From: Pseudomonadaceae bacterium
GTDB taxonomy: Bacteria > Pseudomonadota > Gammaproteobacteria > Pseudomonadales > Azotimanducaceae
Direction: 5' to 3'
NCBI GenBank assembly: GCA_024743175.1
Contig: JANSXA010000007.1
Span: 62,001 to 126,000 of the forward strand
Length of the DNA stretch: 64,000 nt
The notes under the pieces were generated by a model. It was not told where the DNA came from and made no database searches. It was given only the letters and a program-made list of their open reading frames with translations. Position numbers and translations under genes: made by a program. This document shows positions 45,176 through 54,180 of this stretch, in pieces. Within the stretch, counting starts at the first letter, position 1. Each line of letters starts with the position of its first letter.

Positions 45176-46591
45176 TTAGGTTGAGCGCCCTGACTCTCGC
45201 GTGATAACCAGCAGCAGCATAGCCAGAACAAAAGGCACCATCCGTTCCCATAGATCACCAGGCCCATCGGGTAGGCTGTAAAACAGAACCGTCAGCCCAA
45301 ATCCAAGACTGATGGCGGTGGGGACACTCCAAGGTTTGTTCTGCCAGCCCAGCAAACGCGCGATAACCAGTGGCCCAAATCCAGCCCCCAGAGCATTCCA
45401 GGCAAACAGAACCCGAGAGAAAATCGAATCCGGTAACACCCAGGCCAGAACCACAGCGGCAACCGCAACAGCAAACACAGCAATACGAGAGGAATGGCGG
45501 GAGGTTTGACCCGGCTGCCGGCGAGCTTTGCGCAAGTCGTTGTCTACTGCTGCGCCAGCCACCAGGAGCTGACTGTCAGCAGTGGACATAATGGCAGACA
45601 AAACAGCGGCAACAAGCACACCCGTTACAATGGTTGGCAACAGATTATCCGCCATCTGAAAAAAAACCTGTTCTGCTGGCTGCGGTTTAACCAGTAACAC
45701 ATGAGCGCACAGACCCAGCAGGAACATGCCGCTTAACACCAGAACAAACCAGGTAAGCGCCACAGAACGCGCCAGCTTGATGTCACTTTTGCGCGCCATC
45801 GCCATAACCCGATTAAGCAGGTGCGGCTGGCCCAGAGGACCAAAGCCGATACTTAACATGCCCAACATGAAACCTGTTCCGAACCAGCCCTCGTGCCCAC
45901 CTGACCAGGTCCAGAAACTGTCCTGCGCGAGTTCACCAGCCTTGCTTAAGCCGTCAAACCCTCCCACAGCCAGCCAGGCTGCTATAGGTAAAACAAGCGC
46001 AGCCACGAGCATAAGCGCCGCTTGAACTGCATCAGTAATGCTGACCGCCCAGAACCCACCCCACAAGGTGTAAATCAACACAACACCGGCACCAATCAAT
46101 AACGCAACCAGAAAGCTGACATCAAAAACCGCTGTGAAAGTGTTGGCTGCACCCTGAAATTGCGCTGCAATATAGAATGTGAATGAAAACAGGATGACTA
46201 TGGCGCTCAAGCGATAGGTCAGCGATGCGTATTTATGCGGCAGCTGATGGGCCAGCATATCTGTCAGCGTAACCCAACGATGTTCGTGACTCAGCATCTG
46301 CAGTTTCGGTGCAATCCAGAACCACACCACAAGATGTCCGGTGAGTGTGCCTGGCAGCAGCCAGAACGCACTCAAACCCTGGCTGAAGGCAATGCCGCTG
46401 ACACCCAGAATAGACCAGGCCGAGGAACTACCGGCGGCGTAGCTCAAGGCGGTCACCCAGGGTCCCAGGGCACGTCCGCCAATGAAATAGCCTTCAACCG
46501 TCTGTGCGCGACTGCGCGCCCAGTATCCTAGTCCGAGCAGCAGCGCCTGATAGATGAACAGCGTAACCAGAACCGCCACCGACGGCTGCAC
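45176..46591 (-). CDS. Sodium:solute symporter (SSS family)
   Basis: 471 residues, about 13 membrane helices, with SSS landmarks: YFIGGRALGPWVTALSYAAG (the Na+-site helix), LSYAAGSSSAWSILG and MSTADSQLLVAGAA. Imports an organic solute with Na+. The GTG start follows the enoyl-CoA hydratase stop with no gap and GAGGAT just before it supports GTG. Co-expression with the hydratase and LLM genes suggests uptake of a substrate for that pathway. Confidence 0.88.
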   Translation of the reverse strand: MQPSVAVLVTLFIYQALLLGLGYWARSRAQTVEGYFIGGRALGPWVTALSYAAGSSSAWSILGVSGIAFSQGLSAFWLLPGTLTGHLVVWFWIAPKLQMLSHEHRWVTLTDMLAHQLPHKYASLTYRLSAIVILFSFTFYIAAQFQGAANTFTAVFDVSFLVALLIGAGVVLIYTLWGGFWAVSITDAVQAALMLVAALVLPIAAWLAVGGFDGLSKAGELAQDSFWTWSGGHEGWFGTGFMLGMLSIGFGPLGQPHLLNRVMAMARKSDIKLARSVALTWFVLVLSGMFLLGLCAHVLLVKPQPAEQVFFQMADNLLPTIVTGVLVAAVLSAIMSTADSQLLVAGAAVDNDLRKARRQPGQTSRHSSRIAVFAVAVAAVVLAWVLPDSIFSRVLFAWNALGAGFGPLVIARLLGWQNKPWSVPTAISLGFGLTVLFYSLPDGPGDLWERMVPFVLAMLLLVITRESGRST

Positions 46592-47428
46592 TTAATCCTC
46601 GTCTTTATTCGACGTTCGATAATCGCCGTAAGCGGCATCGCGTTTCGACAGGGCTTTGTTCAAGCCTTCACGCAATTCAGCCAGGTGGGCTTGAGTGGTT
46701 GCGGTATACGTTGCCAGTTGCTGCATTTCCGTGCCCGCGCGCAATGCTGCGCGGATGCCCATAGCATCCATTTGCCTATGCACGGCACGTTTGTTGATCT
46801 GTTGCAGATCGGAAGGTGTCATGGCCACCCGCTCGGCAATCTTCAGCACTTCGGATTCAAGCTCTGCTTCACTGAAGGCTCGGTTGGCAAAGCCACTGTC
46901 GACAGCTTCAAGACCGGTCATATGATCCCCGGTCAACATCAGTTCCATCGCCCGGCGCAAACCGACAATCCACGGGTAGAACTGATTGTCAGGCGGACTG
47001 ATAGAGCGCACCACCGGGTAGCCGATCAGGGCGTCTTCAGCCACGTAAACAAGATCGCAGGCGGTCGCCAGCTCAGTTCCTCCAGCCAGACAGTAGCCAT
47101 GCACCTGAGCAATGATGGGTTTTGCCATATCCCACATGCGGAAAAACCCCTCAACGACATGCCGTGGCCAGTTACCCAGACCACCCGGGGTATAAAACGG
47201 CTGGTCTTTTGCGACATTGGAGCTCAGGTCATAGCCTGCAGAAAAACAACTGCCAGCACCGCGGATAATGGTCACCCGCACATCAGGATTGCGATCGGCG
47301 GTCTCCAGCGCATCGAACAATTCCGCGCGCAACTCATTGGACAGGGGATTACGCTTTTCCGGGCGATTCATCGTGATCCGATGCACGTGGGGCAGCGGAT
47401 CATCCACCAGTATTTTGCTGTATCCCAT
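46592..47428 (-). CDS. Enoyl-CoA hydratase/isomerase (crotonase) family protein
   Basis: 278 residues: crotonase core with FSAGYDLSSN (oxyanion-hole region) and HGYCLAGGTELATACD (the first active-site Glu). The second active-site Glu position is not obvious: the segment after it reads VVRSISPPDNQFYPWIVG, so simple hydratase activity is doubtful and isomerase, hydrolase or dehalogenase-type chemistry is possible. Follows an LLM gene by 11 bases and precedes the symporter with no gap, so all three form an operon. Confidence 0.85.
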   Translation of the reverse strand: MGYSKILVDDPLPHVHRITMNRPEKRNPLSNELRAELFDALETADRNPDVRVTIIRGAGSCFSAGYDLSSNVAKDQPFYTPGGLGNWPRHVVEGFFRMWDMAKPIIAQVHGYCLAGGTELATACDLVYVAEDALIGYPVVRSISPPDNQFYPWIVGLRRAMELMLTGDHMTGLEAVDSGFANRAFSEAELESEVLKIAERVAMTPSDLQQINKRAVHRQMDAMGIRAALRAGTEMQQLATYTATTQAHLAELREGLNKALSKRDAAYGDYRTSNKDED

Positions 47429-47439
47429 GACCTTGCTCC

Positions 47440-48441
47440 CTATTTGAAAGCAAATTTATCAGCCGTGAAGGCATTAAACGTGCGTTCCAGATCTTCACGA
47501 TTACCCGCCAGAGGCGCGATGATGTGGGTATGCACGCCGCCGTCCGCATCTTCCTGAATGCGTGCGCGGATCTCGTCTTCAGTACCAATGATGCCGATCT
47601 CGTCAATCATTTCATCGGTTAAGGCACCGCTGGTCTTGGCGCGGTCTTTTGCTGCCCATCCTTCTGTGATGGTGTTAGCCGCGTCTGCGTAGCCTGCCCA
47701 GGCAAGGAATTTATTATAAACAGGCGTTGCGTAATAAGGACCGAAGGCTGCACGGAAAAGATTGCGACCGTACTCTTTGTCGTCGGTACACAGCACCATG
47801 GCTCGGTTCACAATTTCCACTTCAGCTGGATTTTTACCGGCTTTCTCAGCGCCAATTTTGATGTGTTCCATCATTTTCGGCAGCGCACCTTTAGGCCATA
47901 GATTGAAAATCACGCCATCACCGACTTCTGCAGCCATTTCAATCATATTCGGTCGTAGAGCCGCGAGATAAATGGGTGGCGGGTTTTCCAGCGGTGCCTG
48001 ACGATAGCCACGGCTGTAAAGAGTTTCGCCTTGGAAGTCGGTTTTTTCCCCTTTCAGCATGGTTCGCACCAGTTGTGCGGTTTCCTTGACCCGGGTCAGC
48101 GGCTTATCCAGCGGGATGCCGTTCCATTGCCCCATAATCGTCTGACTTGAAGAACCCAGGCCAATCACAAAACGGCCGGGAATAACCTGACTGATGACGT
48201 TGGCTGATGCGGCGATCACTGAAGGTGAGCGCGTATAAACTGGCGTTACCGCCACACCGATGCGAATGTTTTTAGTGTGATGACCGACCGCTGCAATCTG
48301 CGTCATGGTATCCGGCGCACCAGAGTCGCTGAACCAGGCGTCCGGGAAGCCGTTGTCCTCTGCCCATTTCAATCGATCAACGGTATCTTGAATATTTGGT
48401 CCTGCCGGCAGTGTTACGGCTACTCTTTTTTTCAGCGTCAT
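47440..48441 (-). CDS. LLM F420-dependent-type oxidoreductase
   Basis: 333 residues from the ATG at 48441, chosen because GGGGAG precedes it by six bases; a TTG at 48465 is in frame upstream. Barrel motifs VAVTPVYTRSPSVIAASANV, GRFVIGLGSSSQTIMG and AAEVGDGVIFNLWPKG. A different LLM subgroup from the tandem pair. First gene of the operon with the crotonase and the symporter. Confidence 0.88.
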   Translation of the reverse strand: MTLKKRVAVTLPAGPNIQDTVDRLKWAEDNGFPDAWFSDSGAPDTMTQIAAVGHHTKNIRIGVAVTPVYTRSPSVIAASANVISQVIPGRFVIGLGSSSQTIMGQWNGIPLDKPLTRVKETAQLVRTMLKGEKTDFQGETLYSRGYRQAPLENPPPIYLAALRPNMIEMAAEVGDGVIFNLWPKGALPKMMEHIKIGAEKAGKNPAEVEIVNRAMVLCTDDKEYGRNLFRAAFGPYYATPVYNKFLAWAGYADAANTITEGWAAKDRAKTSGALTDEMIDEIGIIGTEDEIRARIQEDADGGVHTHIIAPLAGNREDLERTFNAFTADKFAFK

Positions 48442-48561
48442 GTGTGCTCCCCAATCCTGGCTCAATAAGTGAAAATCTTAAACGGGGCATAGACTCGCAT
48501 TTTGCTTGCCCGCAGATCAAGCCGTATGCTACGCGTCCTTTGAACAAATAGAGACAGCGAC

Positions 48562-49608
48562 ATGAGCGATGTAGAGCTCACCGCGGTACGCGATGCACAC
48601 CGTTTTGACGAATCCGCCCTCGAAACATACATGGCGGAACATGTAGAGGGCTTCCAGGGACCACTGACGGTCAAACAGTTCGAAGGTGGCCAGTCAAACC
48701 CCACCTTTCAGCTCATTACACCATCGGTCACTTATGTGTTACGCAAACAACCGCCTGGCGAGCTGTTACCTTCTGCACACCAGGTTGATCGCGAATTCCG
48801 GGTAATGCATGCGCTGTGGGATACCCCGGTGCCTGTGCCAAAAATGTACTGCCTGTGTGAAGACACGAGCATTATCGGCACCAAGTTCTACATCATGGAG
48901 ATGGTTGAGGGTCGCCTGTTCACCGAAACTCACCTGCCGACACTGACAAATGAAGAGCGAAGGGCAATTTACCTTGATCTGGCCAGGGTCATGGCGCTCC
49001 TGCATGCGGTGGACCCGAATGAAGTTGGACTGTCCGAATTTGGCCGCCCGGGTAACTATTACGAGCGTCAGATCGGTCGCTGGAGCAAACAATATGAGGC
49101 TTCGAAAACCGAGCAGATCGACGCCATGGATACTTTGATGTCCTGGCTGCCCGACAACATTCCCGCAGAAGCAGGCAGTGTGATCGTCCACGGAGATTAC
49201 CGCCTGGGCAACGTTCTGATACATCCCACCGAGCCGAAAATTGTTGCCGTGCTCGATTGGGAGCTCTGCACCCTGGGTGATGGTCTGGCAGATCTGGGTT
49301 ACGTGTGTCAGGAATATCACGGCGAATCCTACGAAGATGAGGGCCTGGCCAGCGTGGACTATGAAGCGACTGGGATTCCTACAGAAGCGGAGTTTGTGGC
49401 CGAATACTGTAAACACGCGGGCAGAGACAAGATTGATCAGTGGCACTTTTACCTGATTTACAACATGTTTCGATCAGCCGGCATCATCCAGGGCGTTTAC
49501 AAACGCGGTTTAGATGGCAACGCCAGTTCCGCCAAGGCGCTGGAATACAAAGAAGCAGCCAGGACCCGATCTGAACGCGCGGCCGCATTGCTTAAAGAGT
49601 ATCAGTGA
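48562..49608 (+). CDS. APH-family phosphotransferase (acyl-CoA dehydrogenase-associated type)
   Basis: 348 residues with the kinase-like fold: VIVHGDYRLGNVLIH (Brenner loop H210-G-D212 with N217) and the metal-binding VAVLDWELCTLGD (D232). Bacterial proteins of this kind cluster with acyl-CoA dehydrogenases and resemble the kinase part of ACAD10, which phosphorylates 4-hydroxy acids before beta-oxidation. This fits the lipid-degradation context; no dehydrogenase gene is adjacent. Divergent from the LLM operon. Confidence 0.85.
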   Translation: MSDVELTAVRDAHRFDESALETYMAEHVEGFQGPLTVKQFEGGQSNPTFQLITPSVTYVLRKQPPGELLPSAHQVDREFRVMHALWDTPVPVPKMYCLCEDTSIIGTKFYIMEMVEGRLFTETHLPTLTNEERRAIYLDLARVMALLHAVDPNEVGLSEFGRPGNYYERQIGRWSKQYEASKTEQIDAMDTLMSWLPDNIPAEAGSVIVHGDYRLGNVLIHPTEPKIVAVLDWELCTLGDGLADLGYVCQEYHGESYEDEGLASVDYEATGIPTEAEFVAEYCKHAGRDKIDQWHFYLIYNMFRSAGIIQGVYKRGLDGNASSAKALEYKEAARTRSERAAALLKEYQ

Positions 49609-49627
49609 CCCTGCCAGGCTCCGCAGA

Positions 49628-49999
49628 CTAGCTGCGCATATCAACCACCGCGGTAAAGCCACCGAATACCATCCGCATGCCGTCAAACGGCATGGGATGC
49701 TTTTCCGCGTCGAAGCGTTCATCGGTTTCAGCCAATGTCTGCATCTTCGACATGGCCACATCCCGTGTGGCCTGATCCGGCCATTCAATCCATGAGAAAA
49801 CAACACGCTCGCCCGCTTCCAGCTGAACCGCTTTGCGAAAATCCGTTTGCGTACCATCTGGCACATCAGCTTCCCAGCATTCGACCACACGCAACGCACC
49901 CAGCTCCATAAAGATACTGTCCGTCATTTTTGCATGATCAATGAACGCCGCTTTTTTGTCTTCGCTAACCGCCATCAGAAACCCATCAATGAAACTCAT
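49628..49999 (-). CDS. DUF1428-family protein (YbaA-like)
   Basis: 123 residues: FIDGFLMAVSEDKKAAFIDHA at the start and GMRMVFGGFTAVVDM at the end, with FSWIEWPDQATRD in the middle; these match the DUF1428/YbaA family, small dimeric alpha/beta-barrel proteins of unknown function. Convergent with the APH-like gene. Confidence 0.88.
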   Translation of the reverse strand: MSFIDGFLMAVSEDKKAAFIDHAKMTDSIFMELGALRVVECWEADVPDGTQTDFRKAVQLEAGERVVFSWIEWPDQATRDVAMSKMQTLAETDERFDAEKHPMPFDGMRMVFGGFTAVVDMRS

Positions 50000-50132
50000 T
50001 TGACTTACCCTCTCCAGGTTACTTTTAACTGCCGGTTAAACCCTACCATGAGATGTGATCAGCAGATTGAACCTGCTTGAAAAATGAACCGTTTACCCCA
50101 ATGTTTAACTTACCTAACTGAACCGTAGACCT

Positions 50133-51008
50133 ATGCTCAGAATTGCTCTTTTTCTTGGTACCAACATAGCCATCATCGCGCTCATCAGCGTGGTGTTCCG
50201 CCTGTTCGGCTTTGAGAACTTACTCGCCGCCAACGGTGTTGACCTGAATCTACAGGCCCTGCTGGTTTACTCTGCGGTAATCGGTTTTGCCGGTTCTTTT
50301 ATTTCTCTGGCGCTGTCCAAAACCATGGCCAAGCGCAGCATGGGTGTGCAATTAATCGAGCAACCCAGTTCACAAACAGAACGCTGGCTGCTGGAGACCG
50401 TTTCCCGCCAGGCTCAACAGGCAGGCATTAAAATGCCGGAAGTTGGTGTCTTCGATAACCCTTCACCTAACGCATTTGCGACCGGCTGGAACAAAAACGC
50501 CGCACTTGTCGCAGTAAGTACCGGGCTGTTGAGACACATGGAACGTGGTGAAGTGGAAGCAGTACTTGCTCACGAGGTCAGCCACGCCGCTAACGGCGAT
50601 ATGGTCACGTTAACTCTGGTACAGGGTGTGGTGAACACCTTTGTTATCTTCCTGTCACGTATTGTTGGCCACCTCGTCGACCGCCTTGTTTTCAAGGTTG
50701 AGCGCGGACATGGACCAGCTTTCTGGATCGTCTCCATGATTGCGCAAGTGGTCTTTGGCATGGCCGCCATGGTAATTGTCATGTGGTTTTCGCGCTGGCG
50801 GGAATTTCGTGCAGATGCGGGTGGCGCAGCTCTGGCAGGCAAACAGAATATGGTAAACGCTCTGAAACGTCTGCAAAGCGCTGGTGATGCGGCACCAATG
50901 CCAGACGAAATGCGCGCTCTGGCAATTAATGCTGGAAAGATGCAGGCCATGTTTGCCAGTCACCCGCCTTTAGAAACCAGGATCGCAGCGCTGGAGAACA
51001 GTAACTAG
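50133..51008 (+). CDS. htpX: HtpX membrane zinc metalloprotease
   Basis: 291 residues. Two N-terminal membrane helices, zinc motif H147-E148-V-S-H151 (LAHEVSHAANGD), two more helices, and the third ligand Glu in FSRWREFRADAGGA. Matches HtpX in length and layout. Degrades misfolded membrane proteins at the inner membrane with FtsH; often under CpxR or heat-shock control, for which I saw no site here. A hairpin at 51017-51045 follows. Confidence 0.95.
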   Translation: MLRIALFLGTNIAIIALISVVFRLFGFENLLAANGVDLNLQALLVYSAVIGFAGSFISLALSKTMAKRSMGVQLIEQPSSQTERWLLETVSRQAQQAGIKMPEVGVFDNPSPNAFATGWNKNAALVAVSTGLLRHMERGEVEAVLAHEVSHAANGDMVTLTLVQGVVNTFVIFLSRIVGHLVDRLVFKVERGHGPAFWIVSMIAQVVFGMAAMVIVMWFSRWREFRADAGGAALAGKQNMVNALKRLQSAGDAAPMPDEMRALAINAGKMQAMFASHPPLETRIAALENSN

Positions 51009-51016
51009 GGAAGAAG

Positions 51017-51045
51017 GAGCCTGCCCCGTCATACGGCACAGGCTC
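51017..51045 (-). terminator. Two-part hairpin between htpX and the convergent LLM gene
   Basis: Outer stem GAGCCTG/CAGGCTC (51017-51023 with 51039-51045) and inner CCGT/ACGG with CAT loop. On the minus strand it is followed by CTTCTTCCC, a weak U-tract; on the plus strand no U-tract is seen. Confidence 0.45.
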
Positions 51046-51057
51046 AGTGCGGGTTTG

Positions 51058-52095
51058 CTACAACATCTCGCCTGCAACAACCTCTAACGCCTCAGGCTGC
51101 TGACAACCCAGCAGCATATTAGACACATGACCGTGGCTATCGGCTGCCTTCCAACGCTGCAGGCGTTCTTTGATACGCTCTGCTGGCCCTACCAGATGAC
51201 AGGCATCAATTAACTCAGCCGGCACTGCCGCCATGGCTTCATCTTTTTTACCTGCCAGATAAAGATCCTGAATTTTCACCGCTGCATCTTCAAAGCCTAA
51301 TCGCTTAGCATAATCGTTGTAGAAGTTCTTATCCCGCGCGCCCATACCGCCGATGTACAGCGCCATGCTGCCGCGAATAGGCATCATGCATTGTTCAACA
51401 TCGTCACCCATGATCACGGTTACAAAAGGTGCGATGTCAAACTGCGTTAAATCTTTCTCGCCAGCGGCGGCAAAGCCTTTTTCAATCGCAGGCTGAAACA
51501 CTGAGTACTGTTCAGGATCCATCCACACCGGGAAGAATCCGTCGCAGACTTCCGCAGCGGCAGCAACACCCGCGGGGGTAATGGTGGCTGCATAAATCGG
51601 AATCTCTTCTTCGCAGTGCAGAATGCTCTTCAGCGGCTTGCCAAGACCTGTTGCACCTTCACCGGTGTAGGGTAGTTGGTACATTTTGCCGTCGAATGTA
51701 GCGGGCGCCTGGCGGGCAAATATCTGCTGCATGATCTGCACGTATTCTTTTAACCGGGTGACGGGCTTGCCGTAAGGCACGCCGTGCCAGCCTTCAACTA
51801 CCTGCGGACCCGATGCGCCAAGGCCAACAATAAAGCGGCCACCGGACAGTTCGGCAAGACTCATGGCGGTCATTGCAGCCATTGCCGGAGTTCGTGCGGG
51901 CATCTGCATGATTGCAGTGCCCACTTTCATTTTTGTGGTTTGGGCAAGAATCCAGGCTGCCGGTGTAACCGCATCAGAACCATATGCTTCAGCGGTCCAG
52001 ATAGATTCATATCCGAGATCTTCAGCATGTTTGATGGCATCAATTGGTATGCTCATCTTGCGACCGGAGTAGCCGGAAATTAGACCTAGTTTCAT
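51058..52095 (-). CDS. LLM F420-dependent-type oxidoreductase
   Basis: 345 residues (TIGR03559/03617-like): GYESIWTAEAYGSDA, VGTAIMQMPARTPAMAAMTA, SGGRFIVGLGASGPQVVEGW. These are the typical motifs of mycobacterial-type F420 LLM enzymes. It stands alone, convergent with htpX and divergent from the SNase-like membrane protein gene. The cofactor (F420 or FMN) is not certain. Confidence 0.88.
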   Translation of the reverse strand: MKLGLISGYSGRKMSIPIDAIKHAEDLGYESIWTAEAYGSDAVTPAAWILAQTTKMKVGTAIMQMPARTPAMAAMTAMSLAELSGGRFIVGLGASGPQVVEGWHGVPYGKPVTRLKEYVQIMQQIFARQAPATFDGKMYQLPYTGEGATGLGKPLKSILHCEEEIPIYAATITPAGVAAAAEVCDGFFPVWMDPEQYSVFQPAIEKGFAAAGEKDLTQFDIAPFVTVIMGDDVEQCMMPIRGSMALYIGGMGARDKNFYNDYAKRLGFEDAAVKIQDLYLAGKKDEAMAAVPAELIDACHLVGPAERIKERLQRWKAADSHGHVSNMLLGCQQPEALEVVAGEML

Positions 52096-52251
52096 ATTGT
52101 TTCCTCAAATCGTTGAAGCGACGATGGTAACATTGTTCGGACGCAGCGGAGACCCGACATCAGCGACTCAGAAGAACCCGGAGATTCCGGCGCAGACAAA
52201 GTTGCCGAACACCAGCAGATCAATCCTCTGTCAGTTCAGGCTGCCAGTCTG

Positions 52252-53391
52252 GTGCGTTCGATTGATGCGTTATCAAACATCTTCTGGGTTTGTTTCCTGG
52301 GATTTTTCCTCAGCGTATTTTTTGCCGGACTGTCACAACTGGAAGGCAATGCCTATACCGACTATATCTTCCTCGGCGAATATCAGGTTCCCAAATCAAT
52401 TCTGCCGTTGGCTTCACTGTCTTTTGCCGTGTTTGCGTTCTGGATGGTCTCCAATCGTCTCAACATGCTGGCTTATGTGCTGGGCAGCAGCACGCTCAAC
52501 CCAACCGTCATGCGCGATCTTTTTGCCCTCAACCCACCGGTACTACATGTCTTTGATCGCGCCAATGCAGACCCCTGGTCGATGTTTACCGGCATCAGCG
52601 TTTTCATATTTATCTGGGCGGTGTTTTTTGGCAACGCGATTGCACTGATCTGGTCGGGCGCTGTGGAGCAGGGTGTTGCGGTTGCCGAATTTGATCCTTT
52701 TCTGCTGGGCGTATATCTGGTTGTCATTATTCTGGTGCTGGTTTTTGGCACGCGCGCCATTGTGCCGCCCTTAAGTGCGATATTAGGCACATTACACGGC
52801 GATGAATTCCGCATCGGCTGGCAACGTTATCTGATGGCGCTGGTCGTGCTGGTCGCCACCGTCATGATCAACCAGTCTGAACAGTTTTTTTCCAACTTTG
52901 ATAACGAGGATAACGACCTGATCGGCCCAGCATTTGCCAATGCCATAGATGGCGAGACCCTGTTTATCCGCGGTATTGAAGTGGCTCTGTTTGGCATCGA
53001 TGCTGTCGAGCGGGATCAGATCTGCCAGGACAAAGACGGCAAAGACTATCCCTGTGGTCAGCGTGCCACCCAGGCATTGCAGACTCTGGTGCAGTCCGAG
53101 CCGGTAGTCTGCCTACCGATTGTCAGTGTTAACGAAAGGCGTGTGCTGGCCATCTGTGAAGTGGTCAGTGATGCAGAGACCGCCCCCATGGAAGGTGCTG
53201 CCTTCCTTGAAGGTTACCGTCCGGACAGTTTATCCCGACTGATGATCGTGGAGGGCCACGCCGTAGGTGTTGGTTTAGGCCAGGAGGTCTTCAGTGAAGA
53301 AGAGATTCAGGCCCAGACTTTGCGTCGTGGCATCTGGCAGGGTTCGTTTCAGCCGCCGCGTCTGTGGCGCAGCTCGCAATCGAGCAAGTAG
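52252..53391 (+). CDS. Membrane protein with C-terminal SNase-like domain
   Basis: 379 residues from a GTG at 52252: four or five membrane helices (about 10-30, 50-70, 110-135, 150-175, 192-206), then a staphylococcal-nuclease-like domain (about 230-350). The DGET and LFGIDAVE motifs keep Asp250 and Glu253, but the arginine expected before LxG is Ala245; RRVLA (296-300) keeps the second Arg. So catalysis may be lost or changed. The frame is open back to base 52117 without a normal start codon, giving 45 extra polar residues that look protein-like, so the true start is uncertain. Confidence 0.65.
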   Translation: MRSIDALSNIFWVCFLGFFLSVFFAGLSQLEGNAYTDYIFLGEYQVPKSILPLASLSFAVFAFWMVSNRLNMLAYVLGSSTLNPTVMRDLFALNPPVLHVFDRANADPWSMFTGISVFIFIWAVFFGNAIALIWSGAVEQGVAVAEFDPFLLGVYLVVIILVLVFGTRAIVPPLSAILGTLHGDEFRIGWQRYLMALVVLVATVMINQSEQFFSNFDNEDNDLIGPAFANAIDGETLFIRGIEVALFGIDAVERDQICQDKDGKDYPCGQRATQALQTLVQSEPVVCLPIVSVNERRVLAICEVVSDAETAPMEGAAFLEGYRPDSLSRLMIVEGHAVGVGLGQEVFSEEEIQAQTLRRGIWQGSFQPPRLWRSSQSSK

Positions 53392-53396
53392 TCCTG

Positions 53397-53789
53397 TCAC
53401 TGCTCCGCCGGCTTGTAACCCAGGCAATAGGCAACCAGTTTGTTGCCATCCAGATCGCGGAAGTAGCCGCCATAGAACCCCATGGACGAACCCCTGTCAT
53501 GAGGGTGGCCTTCATCGCCTGCACCCAGTTCAAGGGCTTTCCTGTAAAGGCGCTCAACCATTTCCGGCGTCTTCGCATCTAACGCAATCATGACGCCGTT
53601 ACCCACGCTTGCTGGCTGTTCATCAAAAGGTGTAATCACAGAGAACATGATTCGGGCTTCAGGCGTACCCCATCCCAGCATACGTTCATCAGTCATGGTG
53701 CGGCGCGCACCCATTTCGGCGAGCAGCTCGTCGTAAAACGCGCCTGCACGTTTCAGATCATTAGTTCCCAACGTCAGATAGCCAATCAT
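53397..53789 (-). CDS. VOC-superfamily protein (glyoxalase-like)
   Basis: 130 residues with paired beta-alpha-beta-beta-beta units: IGYLTLGTNDLKRAGAFYDE at the start and GFYGGYFRDLDGNKLVAYC at the end, the latter being the classic VOC C-terminal metal-site strand. Probably binds a divalent metal; substrate unknown. Same strand and 18 bases after the glutaredoxin-like gene. Confidence 0.9.
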   Translation of the reverse strand: MIGYLTLGTNDLKRAGAFYDELLAEMGARRTMTDERMLGWGTPEARIMFSVITPFDEQPASVGNGVMIALDAKTPEMVERLYRKALELGAGDEGHPHDRGSSMGFYGGYFRDLDGNKLVAYCLGYKPAEQ

Positions 53790-53807
53790 GTGAGGATACC
53801 GAGCCGT

Positions 53808-54068
53808 TTACGCCGCGTGTTTTTCGGCCAGATAGCGCATGATGTCGAGGGATTCAAACATCCACTGCACTTCATCACCCCGTTGAATGCGTAAACAGGG
53901 CACTGTTCCACGCCCTGTTGCCGAAAGCAGCTCTCGATAAGCCTCAACATCCTGATTGATGTCACGCAGCGGAATGTCTATGTCATTTTCAGCCATGAAA
54001 CCCCGCACGCGATAACAGAAGCCACAGAGATCGGTTTTGAACAACTGATAACTTTCTTCGCTTTGCAT
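53808..54068 (-). CDS. Glutaredoxin/GST-N-like thiol oxidoreductase
   Basis: 86 residues forming one thioredoxin-type domain with C15-G-F-C18 and the cis-Pro turn GTVPCLRI, ending in FESLDIMRYLAEKH as in GST N-terminal domains. Uses glutathione to reduce disulfides, or acts as a stand-alone GST-N domain. Two-gene unit with the VOC gene. Confidence 0.88.
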   Translation of the reverse strand: MQSEESYQLFKTDLCGFCYRVRGFMAENDIDIPLRDINQDVEAYRELLSATGRGTVPCLRIQRGDEVQWMFESLDIMRYLAEKHAA

Positions 54069-54180
54069 TCTGATTTAGCCTGCCCGACCTGTTTAAATTA
54101 GGAGCAGGAGCCTAATACCTGGAGAACCCTGGGGTCAATTAGGTAAACTGCGCTCACTAGACATTGAGGTTGTGCTCGGC

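Noticed and set aside
46685-47557. 290-residue frame on the plus strand over the crotonase and LLM genes
   Set aside because: Composition is Cys/His-rich and shows no family; both overlapped minus-strand genes have clear motifs and good starts.
48766-49446. 226-residue frame antisense to the APH-like gene
   Set aside because: No recognisable domain, and the plus strand carries the full APH motif set.
52097-52648. 183-residue plus-strand frame
   Set aside because: Shadow of the membrane/SNase-like gene; it is rich in Cys, Trp and Ser with no membrane pattern. Only its first part matters as an alternative start region.
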